A stretch of 64,000 nucleotides of DNA from Asterias amurensis (GCF_032118995.1 NC_092669.1:12944335-13008334); one strand, 5' to 3'. Shown: positions 1 to 11,759, counted from the stretch's first letter. Notes: a model not told the origin generated them from the sequence alone. Made by a program: numbers and translations.

Positions 1-251
1 TTTTACATCAAAAAACAATGTTTGTCATACAAACATTGGTTGAATATCTTTGATAATGATTTGCACACATTCGGAGACTCAAGGACAATAGTATTACTCA
101 TTGTAAAATCAGCGGAGAGCTTGGTGGGATCCAAACCCACAACCTTGTGATTGCAAGTCATTAACCACGGTGACCAACTTTGTACTTTCCTATACTTTCT
201 TACTATACTTTGTACAAAGATATTGACAAAATAGGGACACCGCCAACATGG

Positions 252-317
252 GGCTAGATAGCTCAGTTGGTAGAGCACGTTAATCCGAAGGTCGTTGGTT
301 CGAATCCCACTCTAGTC
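252..317 (+). repeat. tRNA-Asn-like repeat copy 1, lacking part of the anticodon arm
   Basis: A 7-bp acceptor stem (ggctaga pairing with tctagtc), a D arm (gctc/gagc) and a T-arm box (ggttcgaatcc) are visible. Compared with the sister copy at 558-629 it lacks 6 nt in the anticodon arm, so it cannot fold normally. Both copies share flanks: 'gacaaaatagggacaccgcc' upstream and 'attctttgttcaacccc' downstream. They are therefore copies of a larger repeat, not independent tRNA genes. Confidence 0.65.
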
Positions 318-557
318 AATTCTTTGTTCAACCCCAAAAATCATTTACAAATTTACCCAGTCAGTTTCCCTTGTGGTTTATATTGATATCTGAAACAAAA
401 AGTCGCATCCCCTTAAGGTGATCCCCTAGCAGCCGCTTCCCAGGTTGTATCGTAATTTGGGTGTGATCCCTGGCTACACGGCAGTTAACGGTTGTATGGC
501 TTCTGACTGGCACCCCTCGAACAAAGCAATGACAAAATAGGGACACCGCCAATATAG

Positions 558-629
558 GGCTAGATAGCTCAGTTGGTAGAGCGCCAGCATGTTAATCCGG
601 AGGTCGTTGGTTCAAATCCCACTCTAGTC
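558..629 (+). repeat. tRNA-Asn-like repeat copy 2 (72 nt)
   Basis: This is a full-length cloverleaf layout: acceptor ggctaga/tctagtc, D arm gctc/gagc, anticodon loop atgttaa (would read as anticodon GTT, Asn) and T loop ttcaaat. The anticodon stem has two mismatches and the T stem one. It shares its flanks with the copy 300 bp upstream. It is more likely a tRNA-derived repeat or pseudogene than a working tRNA-Asn gene. Confidence 0.6.
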
Positions 630-2178
630 AATTCTTTGTTCAACCCCAAATATGTTTTGTACAGTCAGTTGATAGCAACAAAGTCTAAATAATGACTTAA
701 TGCTTTATCCGTCAGTGGATTGACAATGGCTGAAAAAAATCAAAACAAAAATCAAATCCCAGACAACTTCGGTGTCCAGACCTGTCTGTACTTTTATTTA
801 TTGATCTCGTTGTGGTCAATGTTTCAGAAATACTGATGACAATGGATGACAAAAGGAAACAGTTTGGTTAGGAAGTTCTCTGTCCTTGGGAATTGAATTG
901 TGCATTAATAGGTCTACAGCTAGCGCTTGAGTTTCTGGGAAGGAAAGCCTATTTAAAGTAGCTCATTGTATGCTTTGGCCATATAAAAAAAAACACGTTT
1001 AGTGTCCCCAACCGCTTCCTTTTTAGAAGCTACCTCCTTTTTTTTCTCTCTTTTTTGGGGGGCGAAAAAAAATAATTACATTTCAAACGGTTTGGTTACT
1101 TTTTGTAACACAAAACACAATGTCCACAGATTTACATTAAACTTAACGATTTAAAGTTAATGATGGTAGAAAGCTTCCCTTAACATGTTATTAGATGGGG
1201 TGCTGTAGTTTTTGAGAAATGAAGTCCAAAAAAAAGTCCAAAAGACGATCAGAGCATACTGATCGAAACGTCAAGTTAAAACCAACAGTTCTTTTGAGAA
1301 CCAGCCCAACGCATTAAGAAATAGGCATTACATGGTGTTACTGCAAACCTTTCCAAATAAAACAGTTCAGCCGGTCTTCAAAAATGTGTCGGCCGACCAT
1401 TTAAAAAATAAAAAAAAAATCCTGTTTTTTTTTCAAAAACACAGGATGCTAAACATGTTTTTTTTGTTTTTGGCCTTGAGGCTGTCTGCTCTTACCTGTT
1501 CGTTCTCCATGGGTTCACACAGTAGATTGAAACTTAACAGTTAAATAATCCGTTTTACTTCCTGTTGGGCTTTTACTGTCACTTTCCTACATGGCTTGTA
1601 CACTGTTCAGTTTACAATTTCCTTGAAATAACACTTCAGGAATGGCTCCTGTAACCGTCCCAATTTTAACTTTATTTTATTTAGTTTGTCTAAACCATGT
1701 AAGCAGACTTTTTATTTTTTATTTCTTTGAAAACAATCGACTTTATTTTGTCCTAAACTATTTTCTTTCTAAAACATGAAGACAGTTTGTTGTCTGAATA
1801 GCAGAAGTCTACATTCATGGGTATTAGTTTAAAGACGGATGTTTTAAATAAAGGGTTTCTGTGGATTCTTTAAAAGTATTAACAAATCTTAAATTGAACT
1901 ATCCAAATTTAACGCCTACAGAAGCATTAACAAGTATTAAATTCAAATATTAGAGGTCTTGATGAATGGATGAAGCGTATAATGAAGGGAATTACTCTTT
2001 TTGTAAAAAGGTTGCATAAAGTGTGCGTGGGTAAAGCTGTTTCTCCCCTGCTTTCTTCACTTATTTTTTCGGTCTGAATTTTTTGTTCAAAGTTTTAAGG
2101 TCTTAAAAAGTCTTAAACTTGCCTCTTTTTGAAGTGGACAAATTCTTAGAACAATGTTTGGAATAATTTCAGTTTCAG

Positions 2179-2759
2179 ATGGAACAAGATCCCTCCAAAA
2201 GAATGCTACGGCAACTATGAACTCTTGTAAGTAGAAATTATAAATAACCAAATAAAAAACTCTTAGAACAGAAATCTTGTCAGATCAAAGTACAGATTTG
2301 CTGTAAATGTTTTCAAAGACTCCCATTATTAATTTTTAGTCCAGTTTAATCATAATCACAGTTTTGTTTAATTTAATCTAATACATATAGCACCAGTAGC
2401 AAATTCCTTTATATTTTTCAGATTTATATTTTCATGACCTGTGAGGTTTTATTAAGAGCCAATAGGAAGAACTCAACACAAATACGTGCAATTTTATGTT
2501 GAAAGAACTTTTTTTTCCATTTTATTTTTAAAATTTAGTACACGATAATGTTGTTATTAATTTGTTTATTCATCATACTTATTTGTTTTTTTATTTTTTT
2601 ATTTTTTTATTTAATTGTTTTTATTTATCCTGTGCAATATTATGTCAAGAAAAGCACTTTCCTTTCAAAGAAATCTGTTAAACAAAATATTTGTCACAGT
2701 TTTTCCTTTTTTTCCTTTCTCCTTCCATGACTATTGTGATTTATTTATTCGTTTTACTT

Positions 2760-2792
<33 letters not shown>

Positions 2793-2946
2793 TTTGTTTA
2801 CTTGTTTATTTTGTTATGTTAGATATGATGAGGAATTAGCGCAATCTGATGGGATGGAGCGAGACAGTAAGAGTAGACTTGCCGGATCGCTTGGATTCGG
2901 CGTCAGACGAGATACAAAGACAAAAGGCATGGCCACATGGAAATAG
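2179..2946 (+). CDS. last two coding exons of an unrecognised gene (partial)
   Basis: An exon at 2179-2226 (acceptor ...tttcag, donor gtaagt) reads [15 protein letters not shown] and ends in phase 2. It joins in frame to an exon at 2823-2946 (acceptor ...atgttag) that reads YDEELAQSDGMERDSKSRL..., then GSLGFGVRRDTKTKGMATWK and a TAG stop. The joined tail is 56 residues, polar and basic, with no membrane segment and no motif I can name. Another splice phase would give a short tail that stops after four codons of the second exon; the longer frame looks more protein-like. Upstream exons are not found within 2 kb and may lie outside the window. I do not recognise the family. Confidence 0.4.
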
Positions 2947-5900
2947 TCTCTCAGCTATAGTCAAAATACTAGACTTGTGGACAAGTCGTTAAATGTTTGT
3001 TGCTGTGATAGCATTCGGACTCTATTCCGAATCTCCCCGTGGTATTCGCGCGAAACTGCTAGCCCTGCGAGACAAATGCGCTCATTTAATGGGGAGTAGA
3101 AGTCGGCAACCAGCAGTTCGCGCGAGAGCAGTGATCTCGCGAGAGTCGTATGCGATTGCGGAAACCTGAATCATTTCGCCACCAGTCCACCACAACTTGA
3201 CTATCTCAGCGCGACAGACTATTAACGACTTGTCCACAAGTCTATCACAACACAAACTTGAATGACAATTTGAGAAAATCAACAGAGATAAGATGTTGTT
3301 TTCACATCTATACAAACTGTAGTATGCCTTTGAAACTTTGAAATGGAAAACAATCCTTAATTTACCGAAAAATGCTCTAATATAATAAGAAACCAAGTAT
3401 TATTATAATTTTGCCTACACATCAGTTTTACCTTTGACAAAAACCAATCTATGAGTCTACCTTTAACCAAAACGAACCCATAATGATTAAATGAATGAAA
3501 TACAAATTAAATAAAGAGTTACTAGGTCCTTTGGAGGTATTTCATCGATATATAATTGACGCTACTCGGGCCTAACTAGGCTTGAGACGTTGTGAACGCG
3601 GGTATGTCAAATGTTAGAAATTTGTCTGTGCCATCTAGGCCGATCCTAGGCAACTTGAACAGCTTGATCATGTTGTTGGCCGATGGTGTCGAAATTGTCT
3701 ATTTTATTGCTAGCATTAGGCAGGAAGTCACATATGAAACTAAAACTACTCGGAAGCAAAAGCCTTTCATGGATTCCTTTGTGAGAAGAACTTGACTTTG
3801 TTTATTTACAGGTGTATGTTTAGATTGGTTTAGATCCCCAGGTAAAGGTTTTAATGGCAAGGCCTTGAAAGAGATAATAATATTGTTGTAGTTATAAAGT
3901 GTGCATGGATGTAATGAATATAGAAACAATCAATGTTTAGAAATAAAGCCATTGGACACTTTCGGTAAACAGTTTTGTCCAAGGCCCACACTTCGTGTAT
4001 CGCAACTTCTATATCATTGTAGTAATAATAGTGGCCATTTTTTTTCTTTGAAAGGGCAAGGGCACCAAGGCATGTTCTCCTTGGTAAAGGGCACCCTTTG
4101 AGGAAATTGTAAATTTCTACTTGAGCATTTCAAGGGCACCAAGGCAATGACCAGGGGGCAGCATGCAGCATGTGTTTCTAAAAGACAGTCCTGGCACAGG
4201 AGAGATGGGCCTAATTGAGTTACATAGATGAAATTTGAAGCACAAAAATAGGTTTTCATATGAGTTTTGAAGATATGCATAAGTTGTTAGAACCGTTTCT
4301 TGCATTGTTGGTGTGTGAGATATATGATCAGCAGAAATATCCCTTACAAAAAAAGTCCTATCTATAGGTGAAATATCTATAGAATCCTATAGGATTTAAA
4401 TAGGATTCTTATAGAACTCCTATAGATTTTTCGTCACTTCTTTGAATCCTTTAAGATTCCTATAAGATTCTTCTGTTTTTGTTTTTTTGGTAAGGGATTG
4501 ATCTATGAACTTTGTTGTATTTTATACGAGAACTTTCCATGTACCTGTTGTGAAATAGTTTGACCCACCCAGACTAAAAATTGACAATCGTACACTGTTA
4601 AGGTTAATAAAATAGAGTGTACTATGGATGCATAGGACAACCTCCATGTTACTGCAGAACTGCCCTTAAATAATTATTTTATTTTGTGTAAATATTGTTG
4701 AATCTATAGAGTTGTACATGAAATGATTTGTGCAATGGTGTGAAACTTCACTGTATGGTTTTTGAAATAAAATATTGAAAGTGAAACTAAACTACAGCTG
4801 GAATGTTTATGTTAATGAGATGTTTTCATACAGCATTTGGGTTTGGAGAATGCTTTGTTGCTTTGTGATGGTAGAGTCAATGATGTGTATCGCTTAACAT
4901 TTCAAAAACGTTTATTCTTCACGTTGGTCCACGATGGCTGACTGTTCAATAGTGAGTCAAGAGAATCTATAGAAAATTTGACCTTTCATTCAATTTGCCC
5001 CGATGCCACCTTTAAAAACAAACTTCATGTTTTGGGATGATTTTGTTGTACCTTAACACAACTCTGAACAAGCTTGGATGGGTAGCCGGGCAGGGGTGGG
5101 GGGGTGGGGGTTAGGACAGTCCTCAAACTAACCTGCGTCACCCTGTTGTGCCCTTGGCAAAGTTTCTGTACAAAATAAAATTGTCCTCATAAAAGTGCCC
5201 CGTATCAGAGGAAAACTGCCCAAGTTCAAGCCTTTTAGTCATACCACCGTTAGTCTTGCTTTAGTTTTCCCCTGCTGTTGGATTTTGTTGAGTTGGGAAG
5301 TATTTAACTTCCACATTGTTTCAAAGTGAATCGGTTCTCAAGCGAAAGCATTCTACTACCATTATCTTCAAACTGTGCGAGTTTAATGTAAATCTGTGGA
5401 CACTTTGGTTTTTATTACAAACAGTACCGAAATCCTTTAAAGAACCCCGGCTTGTGAATCTGGACGTCACAGTTTCCAGTTACTCCGTCAAGTTTGTCTT
5501 TGTTCAACCCAAATGTGTTTAGAAATTAAAGAAATTAACGCATTATGGACACACTTTTTAATATTTTAAATCCAAATTAATCTTTATTCCTGTCGTTTTA
5601 TACTGAAGGCACAAAAAACAACCGAAAAACAGAGTTTAAAAGGTTGTGTTTAAAAGATCTTGGGTAATTGAACAAAGTTCCTCGCTAAAATAGCATGTAA
5701 AATGTTCCGTGTCTTATACTCTACAAATATACAGAGAAAAATATATTTACATTTTTTTTATCAATTTGATCAATGTCTGAAATAAGTACAAATGCCATTT
5801 TATTGTTGAATTTACACATATTTACACAAAAACCAGTTGATAGTTTTAAAAACCTGTACATGATTTCATAAAGCTGTCAAGCAGAAAAAAAACTGCTGAG

Positions 5901-7281
5901 CAGTTTTATTTGCTAAGCATAAAAAGAGTGGGGCAACAATTCAAACTTTATGAAATTTTGGCTGGAAACCAGTTTCTGTTAAGCAGGATTTTACTGTGCT
6001 TAGCAAGTTGTATGCTTACAGAATTTATGAAAATGGGCCCATGTACATGTATTCCTCACATTTATGTAAAATAAAAAGGCAAAAACCTTAGTGCCATTTT
6101 GATTCTTAATGTTTCTTTTATACAGATTTTTAATCTACATTATTTTCAATCTGGACTAAATAACCTTTATTCACATCTTCAGTCCACCAGTTAAAAAAAA
6201 AAAAACTTCTCACATGAACAAAATCTTCCATTTACAGAAGCCTTTTTGACAGTACATTGAAAGAAAAACAAAATTCATGATTATGACAAATTTCATAACT
6301 ATGACTGGTTTATACACTTTTGAATTAGAGGTATAAAAAAATAAAGACACTAAAAAATTATGCAAAATTGTATGAACTGGTATAAAATATAAGTCGTAAT
6401 TACGGCTTCCATAATGCATGACCACTTTATCACGATTTGGAATACAGCCAAATGAACCTAATCTCCTCTCCCAAGTAGAAAACAAAACACCAGTCACGAC
6501 ATGCAATAGGTTATGCCTTGTAGCACCGCCAACACAAACATGCCTCATACACCATAGACTCGTAAAAGTCAATTGAACAGGCAAACCATGATGGATATAA
6601 ACCCATTATGAACTTTGAATTGATTCAGAAATTTCCATTGTCACACTGCACCCAACTCAGAGGCAACGCCCTGCACACTATTCAGTAATATAATACAGCA
6701 TTTTAAAGCAGCATATTTTCACCCTAAAATAATTTACATGAAGTAAAATTAATGCTCTTTATTGGAGGACGCCTGTACTGTAACAAGGCTGCTTGTGTGT
6801 ACATCAGTGCGTGTGACAATGTTTGTGTGACAAGGGTATTTTTTCTTTCGTTATTATCTTGCAACTTCGACGACCAATTGAGCTCAAATTTTCACATGTT
6901 AGTTATTTTATGCATATGTTGAGATACACCAAGTGAGAAGACTGGTTGTTGACAATTACCGATAGAGTCCAGTGTCTTTAATTCTATCAGGCCTTGAAAT
7001 AACCAACGGCACCCACAGCAACTGCTGTCCAGCCCTGTGTTTTTGCTGTGGTGCCCTTTGTATATTTACAATACAAATTTACATTTCCCTCATAAAGGTG
7101 CCCCTTATCAGAGGCAAATGTCTGTTGCCATTCAAGAGAAATGTTTAAGGCTTGTATAAAGCGCCATATTTGTGATTGAGTTTCCAATATTGTTGAACTT
7201 TGTATGAGTGAGGAATGTATTATACAGATTGGTGTATGGGTAAAAAACCAAAATTAATACCAGAGCTTGAGTTTGGTGCTC
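2947..7281. other. repeat-filled interval between two converging genes
   Basis: This holds the 3' side of the plus-strand gene ending at 2946 and of the minus-strand adaptor ending at 7282. Possible poly(A) signals are aataaa at 4766-4771 (plus) and tttatt at 6758-6763 (aataaa on minus); neither is proven. The rest is interspersed-repeat fragments: 'aagggcaccaaggca' family near 4038-4175, 5120-5235 and 7000-7160, a half copy of the 21113-21483 family at 5295-5510, the 'tttcataaagctg' family at 5868-6045, and half of the TTAA element at 6820-6981. Open frames such as the 124-residue one at 6210-6584 (minus) show no protein features. Confidence 0.5.
5868..6045. repeat. palindromic repeat, 'tttcataaagctg' family
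   Basis: The block opens with 'atttcataaagctg' and closes with the inverted 'tttatgaaaatgggcccat', with 'ctgctaagc/gcttagcag'-type inner inverted repeats. Diverged relatives lie at 7632-7822 and 32015-32170. It looks like a non-autonomous DNA element. Confidence 0.5.
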
Positions 7282-10200
7282 TTATCCGCTGGGACTCGAC
7301 ACCCACACCTTCCTCTGTATTGAGACTTGTCCCTGTGTTTCTCGTTCCGGGGTTTCTCGTCTGGGGTTTTCTCGTCTGGGGGTTTCTTGTCTGGGGGTTT
7401 CCTGCGGGCTTTCGAGAAGCCTACAGATATACCGAGTCTGGGCCCTCGGGTAATCCCTCAGAAACAGTGGCACGGAGTCACGATCAATCTTGGCCCAGTC
7501 ATGGATCGGAACAAAACGAAGATTTCTGTTCCCACGTCGCTTGAATTCTTCAGCCATCAGATGATAAATGGCACTGTTGGATAAAGGATTGAGAAAACCT
7601 CTAGGTAACAAATAATACCCATTACAGAACAGGGCCAAATTTCATAGAGATGTTAAGCAGAAAATACTGCTTGACAAATGTCTTTGCTAAGCAAACATTT
7701 ATTGGGGCACCAGTCACAGCAATGTAATGTAATGTATTCTTGGCTTGTAACCTATTTCTAGTAAGCAATATGTTTATGTGCTTAGAAAACTTTTATGCTT
7801 ACAGACTTTATGAAAATGGACTCGTGTATTCCTAACTTTTATGTAAAATAAAAAAAAGGGAAATGTCCTTATGCTCCAGATGGCCGATTGTTCTCAAACT
7901 TCTTTAAGTTTGTCAGTTCATGTATATGGTGGAAAACATGAAGTGCTTACACTGCCAGACACTGTTTTGTTAGCGAAAACCAATTATGTCATTTAAGTCC
8001 CCTTATATAACAATTCTTGAAATAAAGATCAGCTCTGATTTTGTGCCTGTAGTTTAAAAAAAATTGTCGTTTTAGTTTTAAAATAACTTTGTCCCAACTA
8101 AAAATGTTTTATGAAATGACAATTTTGTTTATTTACTCACCGAGTGTTTAGAGGGGTTTCAACATTTCCAGACACTTCTTTGATATAATCTTGAGTGTAG
8201 ATGATAATTACGTAGTTCACCTGTACAAAATAATAATTATTATTATTATTTATTCTTATTGTTATTATAATTCATGATTAATTGAAAAACACTGCAATAC
8301 AGCGGCTTAAAGCCGAAACTGTTATACAGTTTACAAAAATATTACATAATAAAAAAATTAAAAAATATCAAATAATGTACAGTGTGGCAACAAATTTGTG
8401 ACAGAAAAACATTAAAAAAACAAACAATATTTTGATTTGTTTAAAATTCAACCATGATCCAAAGTGGAAAGTGGGAACAAATAGCAAAAGGGTCAAAGTA
8501 CATCTTCAAAACGGCAACAATCACAAATTATAAGGCAATAAAGTGTAAAAAATACAAAAATTTTATCTTACCGACTTAAACAATGCCTCCCGTATAGGTC
8601 CTTCGTTAGTATCCACTTCGACTTTACCATGCCCCTTTTTCTTTAGTATTCCAGCGAGTTTATGCGCAGGCTTGAAGTTCTTGTATGCATAAGTGATTAG
8701 CATAGAAGCGTCTGTTCCCATCAAATCTAATAACAAAGATTAGGGTTTATGTAATTGTTTTGTAGTCAAGAAAGATTGCGCTATTATTAAAAGCACTGTA
8801 CAGTGTACACTATTGGTAATTACTCAAAATAATAATTGGCATAAAACCTTACTTGGTAACGAGTAATGGGGAGCTGTTGATAGTATAAAACATTGTGAGA
8901 AATGGCTCCCTCTGAAGTAACTTAGTTTTCGAGAAAGAAGTAATTTTCCACGGCTTTGATTTCGAGACCTCAGAATTAGACTTTGACTGGTCTCATTGAC
9001 AATTACCAATAGTGTCCAGTGTCTTTAAATAAAACTTACATGGTCTAATGGTGATGATAGAAGAAAACAGCCCTTTAAATATTTCTGCCTAAAATGTCAT
9101 GTTATTTGATGAGAAATAAATCAAACTAATTTCCCAAATTGAAGTTTATCGCTCACTGATCATAAATTCATTTTGTTTATGAATCAATGTCAGGCAAAAT
9201 CTGTAATCGTTTTTCACTATTTTCTTGCAACTCCAATGACCAATTGAGTCTAAATTCAATGCATTGTAGAAAAACACTAAATGACAATACTGGTGTTCGA
9301 CAGTTTACCAAATGTGTGCAGTGCCTTAGCGTTCCTTTTAGGTATTTTATAAAATAAAACTGAGGGAATGAACTTACTTTCCAATTGGTTGGGCGAGGCT
9401 CTTGTAGGGTTCTCCATCATCATGTGATCCACTGTACTTTCTGGACAGGGCCCTCGCACTGCACGTTCCTCACGATCATAACGACGACCATCCGCTAATG
9501 TTGTTGAAACCAATGAACGAAAGGGTCTGCTATTCAGTCTCTCACCATCTTGCTGATAGTTTATGTCTTGATGAGTACAAGCTTGTTGCTCTACGGGTTG
9601 AAACTGGCACTGATGCAGCTCCCCTCGAATAGAAACGTGACTAGGGGATAAATGTCGATCCTGTGCACTCATACCGTCTCCCTTCTTAAAAGGCCATGTC
9701 ATCATGTTATTCCGATGGGAAGGCATTTGTGAGTTTTCTGATTTGTCACTGATGGCGGAGGAAAGTGAAACCACGCTCTGGCCATTTTTTGGCCGATGAA
9801 GCTGGTCGTAGTTCTGTGATGTTAGCTGATGCTCACATGTTGGAGTGGTCATTCTCTGCTCACAATAACAGCATCTTTCAGGTCCATGGTATGAGTTCTC
9901 TTGAGCGGATCTTTTGCTTCGTACCGAAGAGTCGTTTATTTGTGATGTTTGTTGCCCTGATTGACAATGATAACTAAGAAAATAAGATGTGCAGTAAGTC
10001 TTGCTTGTGTCTGGGTCCAGGAACCTCTCATCTGAATTCAAAATGAAAAATTGATGCAAAAAAAAATGTCAGCAATATTTTTATTTTTTTATTTTTATAG
10101 CTTTATAAATCAATAAATGTCTTTGGTATTTTTATTTCATTTTTTTGTGATTTTGCTGTTTGTCTGTAAAGGACCCCAACAATCATTGAGTGTGAAAGAT

Positions 10201-11293
10201 AAGTATTATTTTTTATTTTAAACTATGTTTTTCAAAAAGAAAAAAGTGTCTGTGAATCTTTCATTAAACTTGTGATTTAAAACTGAAGAACTGGCGGCCA
10301 GTTTGAACTAAAATGCTTGGCGACCACCTTTAAAATAGATAAAAAATACATAAAATAATTTGTCCCTCATCCTCCTCTTTGGAAACACACGGACGATCAA
10401 CTTGTTTTTTTTTTACTTTGCCTTATGGGATTTAAGGCATTGCATGGTTAGGTATCAATAAGTACTTTTTTGCGGTAACACCATGTGTGTAAACTACGTT
10501 GTACTTTGCTGGGTAGATTTTGCTCTATGAGAACTTGTCTTGCTTTTTATTCTACTACCGCGGAGTAGATTTTGGGGATTCGAGGGGATTTCTCTATTAC
10601 CACACAGTAATTTTCAGGATTTTTTTCAGACTTTTCTACTCCTGCAAAGTAGATTTTCAGAATTGTTAAGTCTTTTTTTCCCGCTGAAGAGTAGGTTTTC
10701 AAAATTCGGGAGACTTTAAATATTCCAGTGTTTAACCAAATACTTACCCATCACCATTTGTTTAATACGAGAGGCTGCATCTATTCGCCCCATGCTCTCC
10801 AAACAATCGATAAGATGTTGAACAGGGAGAGGTTTAGAAACTGGTAAGCGTTCCTGCCATGCCCGCAGAACATTAGCAGTGGGTGATTTACCAGTTGGAA
10901 GACATTCACATTCAACATTCTGAGAAAGATTGCAGAAAAGAAAAACATTTTTCAACCAATTGATTTTTATGTTTAAAGGCGCTGGACACCTTTAGTAACT
11001 GTCAAAACCATGCTAACAATTATTTTGAGTAATTACCAATAGTGTCCAGTGCCTTTTTAAAGTTAGTTATCTAACAATATGCATAGATAAAAATAAAAAA
11101 GTAGAAGCACAGAAAATCGAAAAGCCAATAAAATTTGACTTCATACCTGAATCCAGGAATCTTGAAACCTTAAGAGTGAGGCTAGCACACGCCAATCTTG
11201 CCTCGTAGGCGACACTGGGTCCAAAAATTTTCCGATATTGACAATTGCTTCATGGGTAATGCGAGGCATAAGCAGTTGGTCATTAGATGCCAT
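7282..11293 (-). CDS. Death-domain plus SEFIR-domain adaptor, ACT1/CIKS (TRAF3IP2)-like
   Basis: Six coding exons join in frame on the minus strand: 11293-11147, 10919-10748, 10031-9378, 8726-8572, 8220-8141 and 7573-7282 (1500 nt, 499 residues, TAA stop), all with GT-AG borders. Residues 12-107 form a Death-type helical domain with the hallmark DWRVLASLL (33-41) and LRAW. Residues 108-325 are a polar Ser/Gln/His-rich linker on one large exon. Residues 328-455 match the SEFIR fold of ACT1: box 1 MLITYAY (333-339), strand VNYVIIIYTQDYI (377-389), then IYHLMAEEFKRRGNRNLRFV (405-424), aligning with the ACT1 segment around IHRMMQIEF. The tail repeats an ETPR motif. ACT1 is the cytosolic adaptor that binds IL-17 receptors through SEFIR-SEFIR contact and recruits TRAFs; that role here is inferred from family. 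Human ACT1 has no Death domain as far as I recall, so this architecture parallels MyD88 (Death-TIR). The ATG follows an acceptor-like site and begins the Death domain. Confidence 0.85.
7333..7405 (-). repeat. 15-bp minisatellite inside the last exon of the SEFIR adaptor
   Basis: About five imperfect copies of a 15-bp unit ('ttctcgtctggggtt') encode the tail repeat QETPR/QETPR/RENPR/RETPE/RETQG (residues 460-484). The period is a multiple of three, so copy number can change without a frameshift. The motifs SPQE and PRQE in this tail fit the general TRAF2-class consensus (P/S/A/T)-x-(Q/E)-E, which is short enough to occur by chance. Confidence 0.6.
7632..7822. repeat. diverged copy of the 'tttcataaagctg' family
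   Basis: It begins 'atttcatagagatgttaagc' and ends 'gactttatgaaaatgga', with the same inner 'gctaagca' motifs as 5868-6045. It lies in the last intron of the SEFIR adaptor gene. Confidence 0.45.
8792..9028. repeat. TTAA element copy (GGCACTGGACACTATTGG family), internally shortened
   Basis: Ends 'gtacactattggtaattac' and 'caattaccaatagtgtccag' are inverted repeats. The internal blocks (gagaaatggctccctctgaa, cgagaaagaagtaattttcc) are those of the longer copies elsewhere. It lies in an intron of the SEFIR adaptor gene; a further partial copy follows at about 9208-9332. Confidence 0.7.
10975..11061. repeat. minimal TTAA element copy, about 85 bp
   Basis: It starts 'ttaaaggcgctggacacctt' and ends 'ccaatagtgtccagtgcctt', with almost only the two terminal inverted repeats left. 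It sits in intron 1 of the SEFIR adaptor coding region. Confidence 0.7.
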
Positions 11294-11488
11294 CGTGGTG
11301 ACATTGGATCTCAATCATAAAAGAATCATACCATAGTCTTTAGAAATCTGTGTGGGAAGAAAAAAAACCTTAGAAAGTGTTTTCAACAAAAATGTGGGAA
11401 AATAAACGCACACACGTATCCGGCAACCACTTTTTCATTTCTTTTGTTTTAAATTAGTATCTAACTGGCTTGTTTGCTTCGTTTTTGA

Positions 11489-11650
11489 AATGGCAAGAGC
11501 ACCAAGACATTTTCTTCATGGTAATGGCATGGAGTTAGAAAGGGCACCCCATGAGAAAATTGTAAAGTTTTAATGGAGCATTTCAAGGGCACCAAGGCAA
11601 TGACCATGGGGCATGGAGGCAATTGCCTTCCGTGAAGTATCAGGCCAGGT
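11489..11650. repeat. copy of the 'aagggcaccaaggca' family
   Basis: It shares 'gagcatttcaagggcacc', 'aaggcaatgacca' and 'gaggcaattgccttc' with copies at 4038-4175 and 30498-30662. The ends are diverged; the superfamily is unknown. Confidence 0.55.
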
Positions 11651-11759
11651 CTAAAATTACTAGAATAAGATAGTTATTCCTTTTGGTAAAAATGAGTGAA
11701 AAGGTGGTGGAAGGATACAGAGAACCTTTCCAAAATGAAGAAAAAGTCAGTTTTCAATG

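Larger units (their letters stand above)
1..2178. other. repeat-rich stretch without a recognisable gene
   Basis: Besides the two tRNA-like copies described separately, this stretch holds a minus-strand tRNA-like B box near 120-145, a half copy of the family also seen whole at 21113-21483 (about 1086-1240), a motif 'gatcgaaacgtc' near 1261-1272 of the kind found in interspersed elements, and an A/T-homopolymer repeat (about 1005-1500) with a diverged sister at 47400-47660. I see no exon here that joins the coding exon at 2179. Confidence 0.5.

Noticed and set aside
1200-1330. Possible ribozyme-like fold around 'gatcagagcatactgatc' and gaaac
   Set aside because: A stem and a GAAAC follow, but the CUGANGA core of a hammerhead is missing; more likely an interspersed-element signature.
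6210-6584. 124-codon minus frame
   Set aside because: Low-complexity, no similarity recognised, no splice partners, in a repeat-filled interval.
9765-9977. 70-codon plus-strand frame opposite the SEFIR adaptor linker exon
   Set aside because: Antisense shadow of a real coding exon.
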